A stretch of 41,739 nt of DNA, taken from contig NZ_BNCG01000022.1 in NCBI RefSeq assembly GCF_014656355.1, positions 1 through 41,739 of the forward strand, read 5' to 3'. This document shows, one piece after another, positions 33,334 through 41,739 of the stretch. The translations under genes and the position numbers were made by a program. The notes below the pieces were generated by a model that was not told the DNA's origin, did not search any database, and saw only the letters and a list, made by a program, of their open reading frames with translations. This stretch comes from Camelimonas fluminis (GTDB taxonomy: Bacteria > Pseudomonadota > Alphaproteobacteria > Rhizobiales > Beijerinckiaceae). Position 1 is the stretch's first letter. Each line of letters opens with the position of its first letter.

Positions 33334-33398
33334 ACAAAGCGCGTTTTGAACCGCCGCCAAACCGGCGTTGGGAAAAAGGCATGCACAACGTGGAATTC

Positions 33399-33427
33399 TT
33401 TCACAACCCTGCGCGGCGTGATAGATT
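33399..33427 (+). promoter_or_regulatory. Candidate sigma70 promoter
   Basis: TTTCAC and TAGATT are separated by 17 bases. A transcript starting near 33434 would reach the first terminator after about 115 nt, so it could produce a small RNA or a leader to the TerC gene. Match to consensus is moderate. Confidence 0.35.
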
Positions 33428-33515
33428 GCCGCCGCAATATCCATCAATGTCGGGAATGAACGCGCGCAATGCCAGATGAAGGCGACAGTACAGGCGATAG
33501 CCCGTACCGAACAGG

Positions 33516-33549
33516 GCTGGCCTCCGCCCAGGAAGCCAGCATTTTTTTT
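33516..33549 (+). terminator. Rho-independent terminator
   Basis: GCTGGCCTCC pairs with GGAAGCCAGC (one mismatch) around a GCCCA loop and is followed by A and eight T residues. This is a textbook plus-strand terminator without a protein gene directly upstream. Confidence 0.85.
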
Positions 33550-33580
33550 CCGATACATCTTCCAGTCCCGCCCAGGCGCG

Positions 33581-33607
33581 CCCCGGATTCTCGGTCCGGG
33601 GCTTTTT
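33581..33607 (+). terminator. Second rho-independent terminator or attenuator
   Basis: CCCCGGA and TCCGGGG form a perfect stem with a seven-base loop, followed by CTTTTT. An outer 8-bp stem (CAGGCGCG with CGCGCCTG) can enclose it, so the T-run could be sequestered in an alternative fold, as in attenuators. Confidence 0.8.
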
Positions 33608-33928
33608 GCGCGCCTGTCTCCGCGCCGGGTTGTGGAATTGTGTCGGGTCATCCGGATGTGAACGCAGCGCGGCTGGACGCCGCCGCTTTGACGCTTCACG
33701 GCGCCAGTCATTCCGCCGGCGCGCTGTGCGGGCGACCGGTATGGCCCCCGGGCTGGGGAAGCGGCGTCGGGCCAGACAGATCATGCGAGATCGCGCCGCC
33801 GCCGGAGCCTGACGCTCCGTCCGGCTGGAAGCTGCCGGCCAGCACGCCGGGGCAACCTGTTCTGCTGCAAGCGCCACGGGGAGAGCCGCGTCCGCTATCC
33901 CTGACAGTCCTTTAATCAGGGTAGGGTC

Positions 33929-35485
33929 ATGGAGTTTCTTGCAGATCCGCATATCTGGGTCGGCCTCGCAACCCTCGTTGTTCTTGAAGTCGTTCTCGGC
34001 ATCGACAATCTGGTGTTCATCGCCATCCTGGCCGACAAGCTGCCGCCGGAGCAGCGGAGCCGGGCCAGGCTGCTGGGCCTGTCGCTTGCTCTGCTCATGC
34101 GCATTGGCCTGCTGTTTTCGATCTCCTGGATCGTCAGGCTGACAACGCCGCTATTTTCCGTGGGGGCGTACTCCTTCTCCGGCCGCGACCTGATCCTCAT
34201 CGTTGGCGGCGTCTTCCTGATTGCCAAGGGCACGATGGAGTTGCACGAGCGGCTGGAGGGCGAACAAAAGGCAGGCGCCAACAAGGTCGTGCACGCGGTT
34301 TTCTGGCAGGTCATCGTCCAGATCGTCGTGCTCGACGCGGTGTTCTCGCTCGACAGCGTCATCACCGCCGTCGGCATGGTCAACGAATTGTGGGTGATGA
34401 TCGTCGCCGTGTGTATCGCCATGGCGGTGATGATCGCGGCGTCCGGCCCGTTGATGACGTTCGTCGCCAAACACCCCACGGTGGTGATCCTGTGCCTCGG
34501 CTTCCTGCTGATGATCGGTTTCAGCCTCGTGGTGGAGGGCTTCGGCTATCATATCCCCAAGGGCTATCTCTACGCCGCCATCGGCTTCTCGGTGCTGATC
34601 GAAGCCGCGAACCAGCTTGGGCGGCACAACCGCGAGAAGCTGATTTCCACGGGCGATCTGCGCGAGCGCACCTCGGAAGCTGTGCTGCGCATGCTGGGCG
34701 GCCGCGTCGGCGAGCAGCCGCTCGGCGAAACCATCGAGGTGATTGCCGGCCAGGCCGCCCGCAGCAATCTGTTCCGTCAGGAAGAGAAGGAGATGATCCG
34801 CGGCGTGCTCGACCTCGGCGAGCGTCCGGTCAGCTCCATCATGACCCCGGGCAATGAAGTGGAATGGCTGGATCTGAACCGTGGCGACGAGCAGCTTCTC
34901 GCCGATATCCGCCGGTTGACCCACAGCCGCGTCGTGCTGGCGCGGGGCGGCGTTGACGACTTCGTGGGCGTGGCCATCACCCGTGAACTGCTCAATCTGC
35001 TGGTCGACGGCAAGCCGGTCGACTGGGCTCGCGTGGTCCGCCAGCCAGTCGTGGTGCCGGAAACCACTGACGTGCTGAAGGTCATGGAGCAGATGCGCCG
35101 CTCGCCGGTGCAGATGGTGATGGTGGTGGACGAATACGGCTCGCTGGAAGGCATCGCCACCCCCACCGACGTGCTGGAGGCCATCGCCGGCGAATTCCCG
35201 GACATGGACGAGGAGGCCGCGGTGCTCGACCGTCAGGACGACGGCTCGTGGATCGTCGACGGCTTCATCGATATCCGTCAGCTCAGCGGCGCCCTGGAGC
35301 GTGACCTGGTGGACGAGTCCAACCGTTACTCCACCCTCGGCGGCTATATCCTGACCCGGCTCGGCTACCTGCCGGCGGCGGGCGAAAGCCTGGAAGTGGA
35401 CGGCCTGCGCATGGAGGTTCTGAACCTCGACAAGCGTTCCATCGGTCGCGTGCGGATCGTGCCGGTGAGCGACTGGGATATCTGA
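33929..35485 (+). CDS. TerC-family membrane protein with CBS pair and CorC_HlyC domain
   Basis: A 518-aa inner-membrane protein of the YegH/YoaE type. Residues 1-235 form about seven membrane spans with the two TerC signatures [16 protein letters not shown] (19-34) and [17 protein letters not shown], whose acidic residues probably bind metal. A CBS domain pair covers roughly 300-420 ([38 protein letters not shown]). A transporter-associated CorC_HlyC domain ends the protein ([19 protein letters not shown]). TerC proteins are linked to manganese/calcium export and tellurite resistance; which ion here is not readable. Host gene, first after the prophage. Confidence 0.93.
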   Translation: MEFLADPHIWVGLATLVVLEVVLGIDNLVFIAILADKLPPEQRSRARLLGLSLALLMRIGLLFSISWIVRLTTPLFSVGAYSFSGRDLILIVGGVFLIAKGTMELHERLEGEQKAGANKVVHAVFWQVIVQIVVLDAVFSLDSVITAVGMVNELWVMIVAVCIAMAVMIAASGPLMTFVAKHPTVVILCLGFLLMIGFSLVVEGFGYHIPKGYLYAAIGFSVLIEAANQLGRHNREKLISTGDLRERTSEAVLRMLGGRVGEQPLGETIEVIAGQAARSNLFRQEEKEMIRGVLDLGERPVSSIMTPGNEVEWLDLNRGDEQLLADIRRLTHSRVVLARGGVDDFVGVAITRELLNLLVDGKPVDWARVVRQPVVVPETTDVLKVMEQMRRSPVQMVMVVDEYGSLEGIATPTDVLEAIAGEFPDMDEEAAVLDRQDDGSWIVDGFIDIRQLSGALERDLVDESNRYSTLGGYILTRLGYLPAAGESLEVDGLRMEVLNLDKRSIGRVRIVPVSDWDI

Positions 35486-35497
35486 GGCGTTCAGGGA

Positions 35498-35538
35498 GCC
35501 CTGTTGATCCATTTCTGTTTGAAACGGATCAACAGGGC
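35498..35538. terminator. Stable hairpin after the TerC gene
   Basis: A perfect 13-bp stem (GCCCTGTTGATCC with GGATCAACAGGGC) encloses a 15-base loop that can itself pair TTTC with GAAA. It has no good T-run in either direction but begins 12 bases after the stop codon, so it probably marks the transcript end. Confidence 0.65.
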
Positions 35539-35600
35539 GCTCTATCTTTGCGCATACGCAATTTCTCGGGAAAGCTGCGGGAGCGGTTCAGGAGAAGCTC

Positions 35601-36050
35601 ATGCGCGCGCCTTTTTCGTTTCTCGATGATCCAGCCGTGCCGGAGTTCGACGCTTCCCGGCCGCTTGCCGTGATGGACGCCAGTTGCGCTCTCTGCAGCT
35701 GGGGCGCCCGGATGATCAACCGCCTCGACCGAAGCGGCGAGACCCGCATATGCGCGGTTCAGTCGACGCTCGGCGGCGCGTTGCTGGCCCACTACGGCCT
35801 CGACGCGCGCGATCCCTCCACCTGGCTGTTCATCGACGGCGGCGTCGCCCATCGTGATCTGGACGCGGTGATCTACGCTGGCCGCCGCTTCGGCGGCTGG
35901 GCGCGTCTGGCCTGGGTCTTTGGCCTGCTGCCGGCGCCGGCGCGCGGCTGGCTGTATCAGCGCCTTGCCCGCAACCGTTACGCCTGGTTCGGCCGCGGCG
36001 ACCTGTGCGCCATTCCTGATCCGTCGCTGCAGCGCCGGCTATTGCGATGA
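35601..36050 (+). CDS. DCC-family thiol-disulfide oxidoreductase (DUF393)
   Basis: A 149-aa DUF393 protein. The redox motif MDASCALCSW holds Asp26 and the Cys29/Cys32 pair, and the typical end RNRYAWFGRGDLCAIPDP is present. Members are predicted thioredoxin-fold oxidoreductases of unknown substrate. AGGAGAAG lies eight bases upstream. It overlaps the following reductase gene by ATGA, implying one operon and probably related work. Confidence 0.93.
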   Translation: MRAPFSFLDDPAVPEFDASRPLAVMDASCALCSWGARMINRLDRSGETRICAVQSTLGGALLAHYGLDARDPSTWLFIDGGVAHRDLDAVIYAGRRFGGWARLAWVFGLLPAPARGWLYQRLARNRYAWFGRGDLCAIPDPSLQRRLLR

Positions 36051-37699
36051 ATGTACTGGTGCTGGGGGGCTACGGCGTCTTCGGGGAGCGCCTGGCGCGG
36101 CTGCTGACGCGCGATGGCCATCAGGTGACGGTCGCCGGGCGGGATCTGCGGGCGGCGGAGCGGCTGGGGCGCGACATCAATTGCAGCGCTCTGCAAATTG
36201 ACCGCACGGGCGACCTTTCCGCCATTGCCGGGTTTGATGTTGTGGTCGACGCCGCCGGTCCCTTTCACACTGCTGGCGACGACGCCTGGCGCGTCGCGCG
36301 CGCCGCCATTGCTGCTGGCGCGCACTATCTCGATCTGTCCGATAACGCTGCGTTCTGCGCCGGCGTCGGCGCGCTTGACGGCGCCGCCCGCGCCGCCGGG
36401 GTCTGCGTGTTGTCGGGCCTGTCGTCGGTCCCGGCCATATCCTCAGCGGCGGCGCGGGCGCTGGCGGGCGCGGACCCGGCGCGAATGATCGATACGGCGA
36501 TCCTGCCGGGAAACCGCGCGCCGCGCGGGCTGTCGGTCATGCAGTCCATTCTGGCCCAGGCCGGGCGCCCCATGATGGTCTGGCGCGGCAGGCAATGGAT
36601 GCAGGTCCGTGGCTGGTCGGACCCCGCCGTTTATGAACTGCCGGGCGGCCTGCGCCGCCGCGCCTGGCGCATCGAAGTTCCGGACACGCGCCTTTTTCCG
36701 CAGTGGTCAGGCGCGGATTCTGTCAGTTTCCGCGCCGGCATGGAGCTTGGCCTCCTGAACAACGGCCTGGCGGCTTTCGCCTGGATGCAGCGGGGACTGC
36801 GCCTGCCGGTTTCTCCAGGCCTGACTCGTGTCTTCCGCCGCGTCGCCGATATGCTGGCGTCACAGGGGACGGATAGCGGCGGCATGTTGGTCGCCGTTAT
36901 CGCCGGCGGCGAGCGGCGGGTCTGGGCGCTGCTGGCCGGGGAGGGCGAGGGGCCGTTCATCCCGGCGGTTCCGGTGCGGGCGCTGCTGCGCCGCCAGACC
37001 TTGCCGGTGGGCGCGCAGGCCGCCGTGGGGGTGCTCGGGCTGGACGAGATCGAGGCGGCGATGGCCGACCTGGCGGTGCGGACCGAACGGAGCGCGACGC
37101 CGCGCCGGCCGCTCTTCGCGCGGGGAGCCATCGCGGATTTCGATCATCTGCCCGATGAAATCCGCCGGACCCACGACACGGTCGATTGCAGCCGCTGGCA
37201 AGGTCGGGCGCAGGTGACTCGCGGCGGAACCCTGTGGTCGCGCCTGATCGCCGCGGCGTTTCGCCTTCCCCCCGCGAACGCCGATACGCCGGTGACTGTG
37301 ACCAAACTGGCGGTCGGGCGCGGTGAAACCTGGGTGCGGACGTTCGGCAGGCGCCGCTTCCGCTCGCATCTCGCCGTGACGCCCTCCGGCGACGCCGGAG
37401 TCCATCCGGTCATGACCGAACGTTTCGGCCCGTTCACCTTCCTGCTCGGACTGCATGTCAGCGACGGCGCGCTGCATTTTCCCGTGCGCGGGGCCCGCAT
37501 GGGCCTCTTGCCGATGCCGCGCTGGCTGTTGCCGCGATCAAAGGCGCGGGAATATGTCCAGGATGGCCATTTCTGTTTTGACGTAGCCCTGTTCGCGCCC
37601 CTGACCGGCCGGCTGATCGTGCGTTATCGCGGCTGGCTGGAGCCAGCGCCGTCTGGCGACGCCAGCCCGTCAGGCAGCGCTGGCGCATCGGCGGCCTGA
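36047..37699 (+). CDS. Saccharopine-dehydrogenase-like NAD(P)-binding protein with DUF4166
   Basis: A 550-aa two-part protein. The N-terminal Rossmann fold shows VLVLGGYGVFGERLARLL (3-20) and DAAGPFH, typical of saccharopine-dehydrogenase-like reductases. From about residue 365 to 535 it carries DUF4166 (FDHLPDEIRRTHDT, RFGPFTFLLGLHVSDGALHF, REYVQDGHFCFDV). This fusion is widespread in Alphaproteobacteria, usually beside a DCC protein as here, but the substrate is not known. Start overlaps the DCC stop. Confidence 0.92.
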   Translation: MNVLVLGGYGVFGERLARLLTRDGHQVTVAGRDLRAAERLGRDINCSALQIDRTGDLSAIAGFDVVVDAAGPFHTAGDDAWRVARAAIAAGAHYLDLSDNAAFCAGVGALDGAARAAGVCVLSGLSSVPAISSAAARALAGADPARMIDTAILPGNRAPRGLSVMQSILAQAGRPMMVWRGRQWMQVRGWSDPAVYELPGGLRRRAWRIEVPDTRLFPQWSGADSVSFRAGMELGLLNNGLAAFAWMQRGLRLPVSPGLTRVFRRVADMLASQGTDSGGMLVAVIAGGERRVWALLAGEGEGPFIPAVPVRALLRRQTLPVGAQAAVGVLGLDEIEAAMADLAVRTERSATPRRPLFARGAIADFDHLPDEIRRTHDTVDCSRWQGRAQVTRGGTLWSRLIAAAFRLPPANADTPVTVTKLAVGRGETWVRTFGRRRFRSHLAVTPSGDAGVHPVMTERFGPFTFLLGLHVSDGALHFPVRGARMGLLPMPRWLLPRSKAREYVQDGHFCFDVALFAPLTGRLIVRYRGWLEPAPSGDASPSGSAGASAA

Positions 37700-37800
37700 A
37701 AGGACTGGCGGTTCAGATGGACAGAGTGAAAATCCGTTGCCGGGTGAGCGGAGTTCTCGCCAGGGCGCCGGGGTCTCATTCTCGTCGCGGCATAGCCTGG

Positions 37801-38478
37801 TCAGCCGGCGAGTCGATGGCGTGAAACGACGCGGAACGGGCCGCCGCGCTCATCTTGGGCCAGCAGGGTCAGGGCGTCGATGGTCAGATCGAGTGGCCCG
37901 AACCAGGCGCCCAAGGCCGCCCGCCACGCCGCCAGCCGGTCGCGGGTCAGGGCGTCGCTGAGAGTCATATGGAAGCGGAACGCCTCGAACACATAAGGGT
38001 AGCCCCAGCGCTGCTGAAGGACGCGCTGGCGTGGCGTCAGGCGCTCCGGCGGCCGTCGGGCAAGGTCGGTGGGCGTCAGCGGCGCCCTGAAGTCGTCGAA
38101 CCACGCGACCGTTTCAGCTGCGAACATTTGCAACGCCAGCGACGGCGTCTCTGGCTCCAGGGCGACGAAATTGCCTGGACCGGCGACGCGCATGGTCCCG
38201 ATGCTGAGCGGCGCCGTGTTTGCCGCCCAGTCGGCGAGCCTCTCCTGCAATTGGCTTGCGTCCGTTCCTTCCCGCAGGTTGAACGGCGGCTTGATGGTGG
38301 CGTGAAAGCCATATTTCCACGCCTCCTGGACGCTGGCGGCCAGTTCGGGCGCGGGAATGTCGGCGGGACCTGCGGGCGGCGTCCGGACCCCGGAATAGCA
38401 GTCGTAACCGAGTAGCGCGCCGCCGCGCTGATGCAGGGGGCTTTGCGGCGCGGGAGTGAAGTAGATGGCGTAGCGCAA
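37801..38478 (-). CDS. DUF1045 2H-phosphoesterase-like protein
   Basis: A 225-aa protein with the two HxT motifs of 2H phosphoesterases: GFHATIKPPF (His59, Thr61) and FRFHMTLS (His170, Thr172). It matches DUF1045, members of which often sit in phosphonate (phn) operons; none is nearby. The start is TTG 38478, because MRYAIYFTP is the usual family beginning and no ATG lies upstream in frame. Likely cleaves a cyclic phosphate or related ester (family inference). It is convergent with the DUF4166 gene, and divergent from the LuxR gene. Confidence 0.9.
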   Translation of the reverse strand: MRYAIYFTPAPQSPLHQRGGALLGYDCYSGVRTPPAGPADIPAPELAASVQEAWKYGFHATIKPPFNLREGTDASQLQERLADWAANTAPLSIGTMRVAGPGNFVALEPETPSLALQMFAAETVAWFDDFRAPLTPTDLARRPPERLTPRQRVLQQRWGYPYVFEAFRFHMTLSDALTRDRLAAWRAALGAWFGPLDLTIDALTLLAQDERGGPFRVVSRHRLAG

Positions 38479-38695
38479 GGGCTGTATCCGTATGGCGGCG
38501 GGCGTGGTCGCGGAGCGCCGCCGTTCCCGGCGGAATGGCTATCCACGGTTCGACGAACAGGCGCCGCATCGGCCGGCGTGTTCACAACGCGCAAGCTGGG
38601 GGAGCGCCTGGCAATTCCACGTGACGCAGCAACATGACGCGGGCGTGACCGCGCGCGCCATACACAGCGCTGTTGCAGCGGACATCCACGGCCCA

Positions 38696-38723
38696 TTGCA
38701 CCGGCTGGCTATTGGAGTATCGT
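38696..38723 (+). promoter_or_regulatory. Candidate promoter of the LuxR-type regulator
   Basis: The 310-bp region 38479-38788 separates divergent genes. TTGCAC and TATCGT with a 16-base spacer lie 66 bases before the regulator start. The -10 is imperfect. Nothing else in the region looks like a gene; an in-frame upstream extension of the regulator has no family match. Confidence 0.35.
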
Positions 38724-38788
38724 TTCACGGAAGGCTGGCGCAAACGACCAGCCGCAAGGGGGCTTCGGACGGGAGGAGCACGGCTTTC

Positions 38789-41485
38789 GTGACGTTAGTC
38801 AATCGACAGCTGGAACTGGAGGCAATTGCAGGGAGGCCCATCTCGGCTACGCAAGCCGCGAAGATGACGCCGCCAGCACTTGCAGCCACACAGGTGGTTC
38901 GCAAGCGGATCTGCGATCGGGTCTGCGCCGCGACCGACGCACGCCTTGTCGTGCTTCAGGCGCCGGTGGGCTTTGGCAAGACCACCGCCATGCTGCAATG
39001 CCGCGCAGCATTGGCCGCGCAGGGCGTAAACACCGCGTGGATTACGCTGGAGCGATCGGACAATCAACCAGGGCAATTTGTCGCGTCCATGGAGCTGGCG
39101 GTGCGCCAGTTGAGCGCGGCTGGAGAGCGGGAGCCGTTTTCGGCGCGGGTGCTGGAATGGCTGCTCCGCTCCAGCGTGCCGTTCGCCATTTTCCTCGACA
39201 ACATGGATCTGATCGACGAGGAATCCATTCTGGCCCTGCTGCGTTCGGTCATCGAGCGCCTGCCGCGCGGCGGCCGCATCATCATCGGCGCGCGCACCGC
39301 CCCACGTCTCGGGCTGGCCAGGTTGCGCGGGCTCGGAATGTTGCTTGAGCTGGACGCCGACGACATCCGCTTCACCCGTGAGGAGACGGAACAGTATTTT
39401 CGCCTGCGCTGCCTGCCAGGGCTGTCGCAGGATTCCGTCCGTCGCCTGCATGAGAAAACGGAGGGCTGGATCGTCGCCCTGTGTCTGGCGGCGATCTCCA
39501 TCGAACGGCAGGGCGATGGGGGAGATTTCGTCGAACGGTTTTCCGGATCGGCCTGGGCGATCGCCGACTACCTTACGGAGGAGGTGCTGGCGAGCCAGCC
39601 GGAGGACGTGCGTCGTTTCCTGCTTCACACCAGCATCCTCAAACAGCTCGACGCCTCGATCTGCCAGGCGCTCCTGCCGGATATCGATGCGCAGGCCATG
39701 TTGGGCGTCCTGGATAAACAGGGGCTGTTCCTTCTGCCGGCCGCGGGTCATGGGCAGACGTGGCGGTATCACACGCTGTTTGCTGACTATCTGCAGTCCC
39801 GTCTCGTGCTCGAAAAGATTGAGACCATCGCGGGACTGCATCTGGCGGCCGCGCGCTGGTATGAGAGTCGCCAGCGGCCCGTCCCCGCCATTGGTCATGC
39901 GATCGAGGGCGGTGACTATGCGCTCGCCATGTCGCTTCTGCGGCCGAATGCGCGCCGGTTGCTTGAAGATGGCCGGATGCGTCTGCTGGCTCGCTGGTTC
40001 CGGGCCATTCCCCCATCCATGCTCCGTGAGAACCCGGAGCTGGAGGTCATGTCCATCTGGGCCACGCTGTTCACGCGCGGCCCCTGGGATGCGGCGGACG
40101 AGCTGGCGCGATCGGGGCGTCAGGCTTCCGGCGCCGCCAGCGTTACGGCGCATCTCAATGCCCTGAATCCGACAATTCTGGCGATGCAGGATCGCCTTGA
40201 CGAGGCCCGCGCGGCGGGGCTGGAGGGTCTCGCGCGGATGCCGACCGGCGACCGGTTCGCCGACACCATCCTCTGTAACGTCATGGCGAATGTCATGATG
40301 TTCCATGGCGAGGACCAGGAGGCGCAACGCTTGCTGGATGAGGCCCGCCGACTTCAGGGCTCCGGCATTTTCAATCACATGTTCGCGGAAGCGCTTGAGG
40401 GCATGCTCTGTCTGCAACGGGGCCGGCTGCAGGAGGCGATGATCAGGTTTCGCAGCGCGCCGCATGCGACGGACGATGCCCCCCGCCGCTATGCCAACGG
40501 CAATGTCTGGGCGGGCGCGCTGTACGCCGCGGCTCTTTATGAGGTGAACGACGTCGAAGGCGCAGACCAGCTGCTGGGCGATTATCTGCCCATCATCTCC
40601 ACGCTCGCGTTACCAGATCACACCATTATCGGGCATACCCTCGCCGCGCGGATCGCGTTCATCCAGAATGACGCGCCGCGCGCGTTCGACATTGTGGCCA
40701 GCCTTGAGAATATCGGGCATCGCCGCCAGAACGCCCGTTTCGTCGCCGGCGCCAAGCTCGAGCGCAGCCGCCTGCATCTGTTGCAGGATGACGCCCGGGC
40801 CGCGCTGGGCGAGCTGGAGCGCGCCGCCGCCCTGCCGGTGTGGGAGCGCATTGGCCGCCAGCATTTGCCGGCCCAGGAAGTCGAGTATCTGGCGCTGGCG
40901 CGGCTTCGGTGGGAGATCCATTTCGGCGACGCCGCAGGCGCGCTGCCAGCGCTGGAACGGGAGATTGACGCTGCGATTGACCAGTGCCGGATACTGCGCG
41001 CGATCCGGCTGCGGGTGTTGAAAAGTCTTGCCCTGCAGCGGAGCGGCGACCTGCCTGCCGCAATGGAGACGCTCGCGGGCGTCCTCCATCACGCCAGCCG
41101 CGAGGGCTTCATCCGCCTGCTGCTCGACGAGGGCCAAAAGCTGGCGCAACTCGTGGGGCTGTTTTACGCTTCCATTGAAGAAATGCCGGCAAGAAGCAGT
41201 GACGCTGCCCTGGCGTCGTATGTCCAGCGCCTGATGCGGGCTTTCGGTCCCGCGGCGGTCGCGCCGGCGGTGGGCGCCGCCCGGCCGATGGAGGCCCTGA
41301 CCCAGAAGGAAATAAAGGTCTTGCAGCTCGTGGCCGACGGTCATTCGAATTCGGCGATCTCAAAGAAACTGATTATTTCGGATAGCACCGTCCGGACGCA
41401 TCTGCGCAACGTCAATAGTAAATTCAATGCCAGGAGCCGTACGGAGGCCGTCGCGATTGGACGACGATTGCATATCATAAGGTAA
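38789..41485 (+). CDS. MalT/LAL-type LuxR transcriptional regulator
   Basis: An 898-aa ATP-dependent regulator. The N-terminal STAND ATPase has Walker A APVGFGKTT (58-66), Walker B-like VPFAIFLDNMD and a GARTAPRLGLARLR segment. A long TPR-like helical sensor occupies residues about 400-800, and a LuxR helix-turn-helix ends it (LTQKEIKVLQLVADGHSNSA, ISDSTVRTHLRNVNSKF). GTG 38789 is chosen because GGAGGAG lies ten bases upstream and it gives the usual MalT length; a longer frame from 38492 adds 99 residues without similarity. An unknown inducer would bind the TPR region. No target operon is adjacent. Confidence 0.93.
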   Translation: MTLVNRQLELEAIAGRPISATQAAKMTPPALAATQVVRKRICDRVCAATDARLVVLQAPVGFGKTTAMLQCRAALAAQGVNTAWITLERSDNQPGQFVASMELAVRQLSAAGEREPFSARVLEWLLRSSVPFAIFLDNMDLIDEESILALLRSVIERLPRGGRIIIGARTAPRLGLARLRGLGMLLELDADDIRFTREETEQYFRLRCLPGLSQDSVRRLHEKTEGWIVALCLAAISIERQGDGGDFVERFSGSAWAIADYLTEEVLASQPEDVRRFLLHTSILKQLDASICQALLPDIDAQAMLGVLDKQGLFLLPAAGHGQTWRYHTLFADYLQSRLVLEKIETIAGLHLAAARWYESRQRPVPAIGHAIEGGDYALAMSLLRPNARRLLEDGRMRLLARWFRAIPPSMLRENPELEVMSIWATLFTRGPWDAADELARSGRQASGAASVTAHLNALNPTILAMQDRLDEARAAGLEGLARMPTGDRFADTILCNVMANVMMFHGEDQEAQRLLDEARRLQGSGIFNHMFAEALEGMLCLQRGRLQEAMIRFRSAPHATDDAPRRYANGNVWAGALYAAALYEVNDVEGADQLLGDYLPIISTLALPDHTIIGHTLAARIAFIQNDAPRAFDIVASLENIGHRRQNARFVAGAKLERSRLHLLQDDARAALGELERAAALPVWERIGRQHLPAQEVEYLALARLRWEIHFGDAAGALPALEREIDAAIDQCRILRAIRLRVLKSLALQRSGDLPAAMETLAGVLHHASREGFIRLLLDEGQKLAQLVGLFYASIEEMPARSSDAALASYVQRLMRAFGPAAVAPAVGAARPMEALTQKEIKVLQLVADGHSNSAISKKLIISDSTVRTHLRNVNSKFNARSRTEAVAIGRRLHIIR

Positions 41486-41650
41486 TATCGGGCCGGGTAT
41501 CCGCAGCGCGTTTCGACGCGTCGAACAGGTCGCCTGGCAGATCTTCTCCGTTCCGTGGAGTCGCCAGCGTTGCCAGCGCCAACGGTTGCTGGCGGCCGCT
41601 GCCTCATAGCGGGATGGAAGAAGCCTTCGTCAGATCCGCATCGCCGGACG

Positions 41651-41666
41651 CCGGGGCAGACCCCGG
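41651..41666. other. Short GC-rich palindrome after the regulator gene
   Basis: CCGGGG-CAGA-CCCCGG is a perfect hairpin 165 bases after the LuxR-type stop codon. TTGTTTT follows 11 bases later. It may be a REP-like intergenic element adjoining the terminal repeat, or a weak terminator. The region 41486-41680 shows no gene. Confidence 0.45.
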
Positions 41667-41680
41667 ATCATGGAAATTGT

Positions 41681-41739
41681 TTTAGAGCGGTTTTCGAACG
41701 TCTAGAATCATAAGAGGTTCCCCCTTCGCGAGATTTCTG
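41681..41739. repeat. Right copy of 59-bp terminal inverted repeat
   Basis: An exact reverse complement of positions 1-59. The inner flank differs between copies: base 60 onward runs CCATGAACG on the left, whereas this copy continues ACAATTTCC when read inward. Here the repeat lies in clear host intergenic DNA next to a palindrome, which supports a host dispersed repeat. Confidence 0.9.

Larger units (their letters stand above)
33334..33928 (+). other. Long leader between phage end and the TerC gene
   Basis: This 595-bp stretch has no credible gene; an open frame at 33469-33915 has random-looking Pro/Ser/Arg composition. It contains a possible promoter (33399-33427), two terminator hairpins (33516-33549 and 33581-33607) and then about 320 bases of GC-rich, foldable sequence before the start codon. 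TerC-family genes are often controlled by the yybP-ykoY manganese riboswitch. Fragments such as CTGGGGAAGC (33754-33763) and ATCATGCGAGATCG (33780-33793) faintly recall it, but the match is too weak to call. Confidence 0.5.

Noticed and set aside
33469-33915. A 148-codon plus-strand frame between the phage end and the TerC gene
   Set aside because: It runs through two terminator hairpins and has a Pro/Ser/Arg composition without any motif.
38492-38788. A 99-residue N-terminal extension of the LuxR-type regulator
   Set aside because: No similarity and random composition; the GTG at 38789 has a strong ribosome site and gives the normal family length.

Overview
The window reads as alphaproteobacterial DNA (high GC, a GapR/DUF2312 gene, a GcrA-type zinc segment, a DUF4166 reductase) and is about four fifths prophage. 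Its two ends are a perfect 59-bp inverted repeat (1-59 and 41681-41739). That exact coincidence with the window limits suggests a contig broken at a dispersed repeat; it does not look like phage att sites.

Positions 62-33333 hold a transposable (Mu-like) phage that lacks its left end: no repressor, Ner, transposase (A) or transposition ATPase (B) is present. The early region (62-5195) is a tightly overlapping operon: DUF3164, several unknowns, a 70-aa GcrA-like zinc protein, a GapR homologue, an N6-adenine DNA methyltransferase, GemA (Mu gp16) and a Mor/C-type activator, closed by a strong terminator. The lysis and packaging block (5324-12415) carries a PG-binding amidase endolysin, a holin-like protein, DUF2730, Mu gp26/gp27/gp28/gp29 homologues and gpF with a C-terminal nuclease-like domain. 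The head block (12567-17118) has the protease/scaffold I, a decoration protein, major capsid T, gp35-, gp36-, G- and gp37-like proteins.

The tail block (17115-32302) follows the P2 gene order V-W-J-I-fibre-fibre assembly-[minus-strand gene]-FI-FII-E/E'-T-U-X-D. It includes a -1 frameshift heptamer that joins E to E'. The phage is thus a Mu-type head and replication system combined with a P2-type contractile tail. A Dam-type methyltransferase is the last phage gene. It is followed by three copies of a 20-bp motif, two of them arranged as a palindrome and one ending in ...GGCA at 33333, which is a likely right terminus.

Three copies of nearly the same terminator hairpin (5205, 12512, 25431) sit at module boundaries: before lysis, before gene I and before the sheath. 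The first two match where Mu places C-dependent late promoters.

The host part (33334-41739) has a long leader with two terminators, a TerC-CBS-CorC membrane protein, a DCC thiol-disulfide protein overlapping a saccharopine-dehydrogenase-like/DUF4166 protein, a DUF1045 2H-phosphoesterase on the minus strand, and an 898-aa MalT-type LuxR regulator. I see no tRNA, rRNA, CRISPR array or intact insertion sequence.
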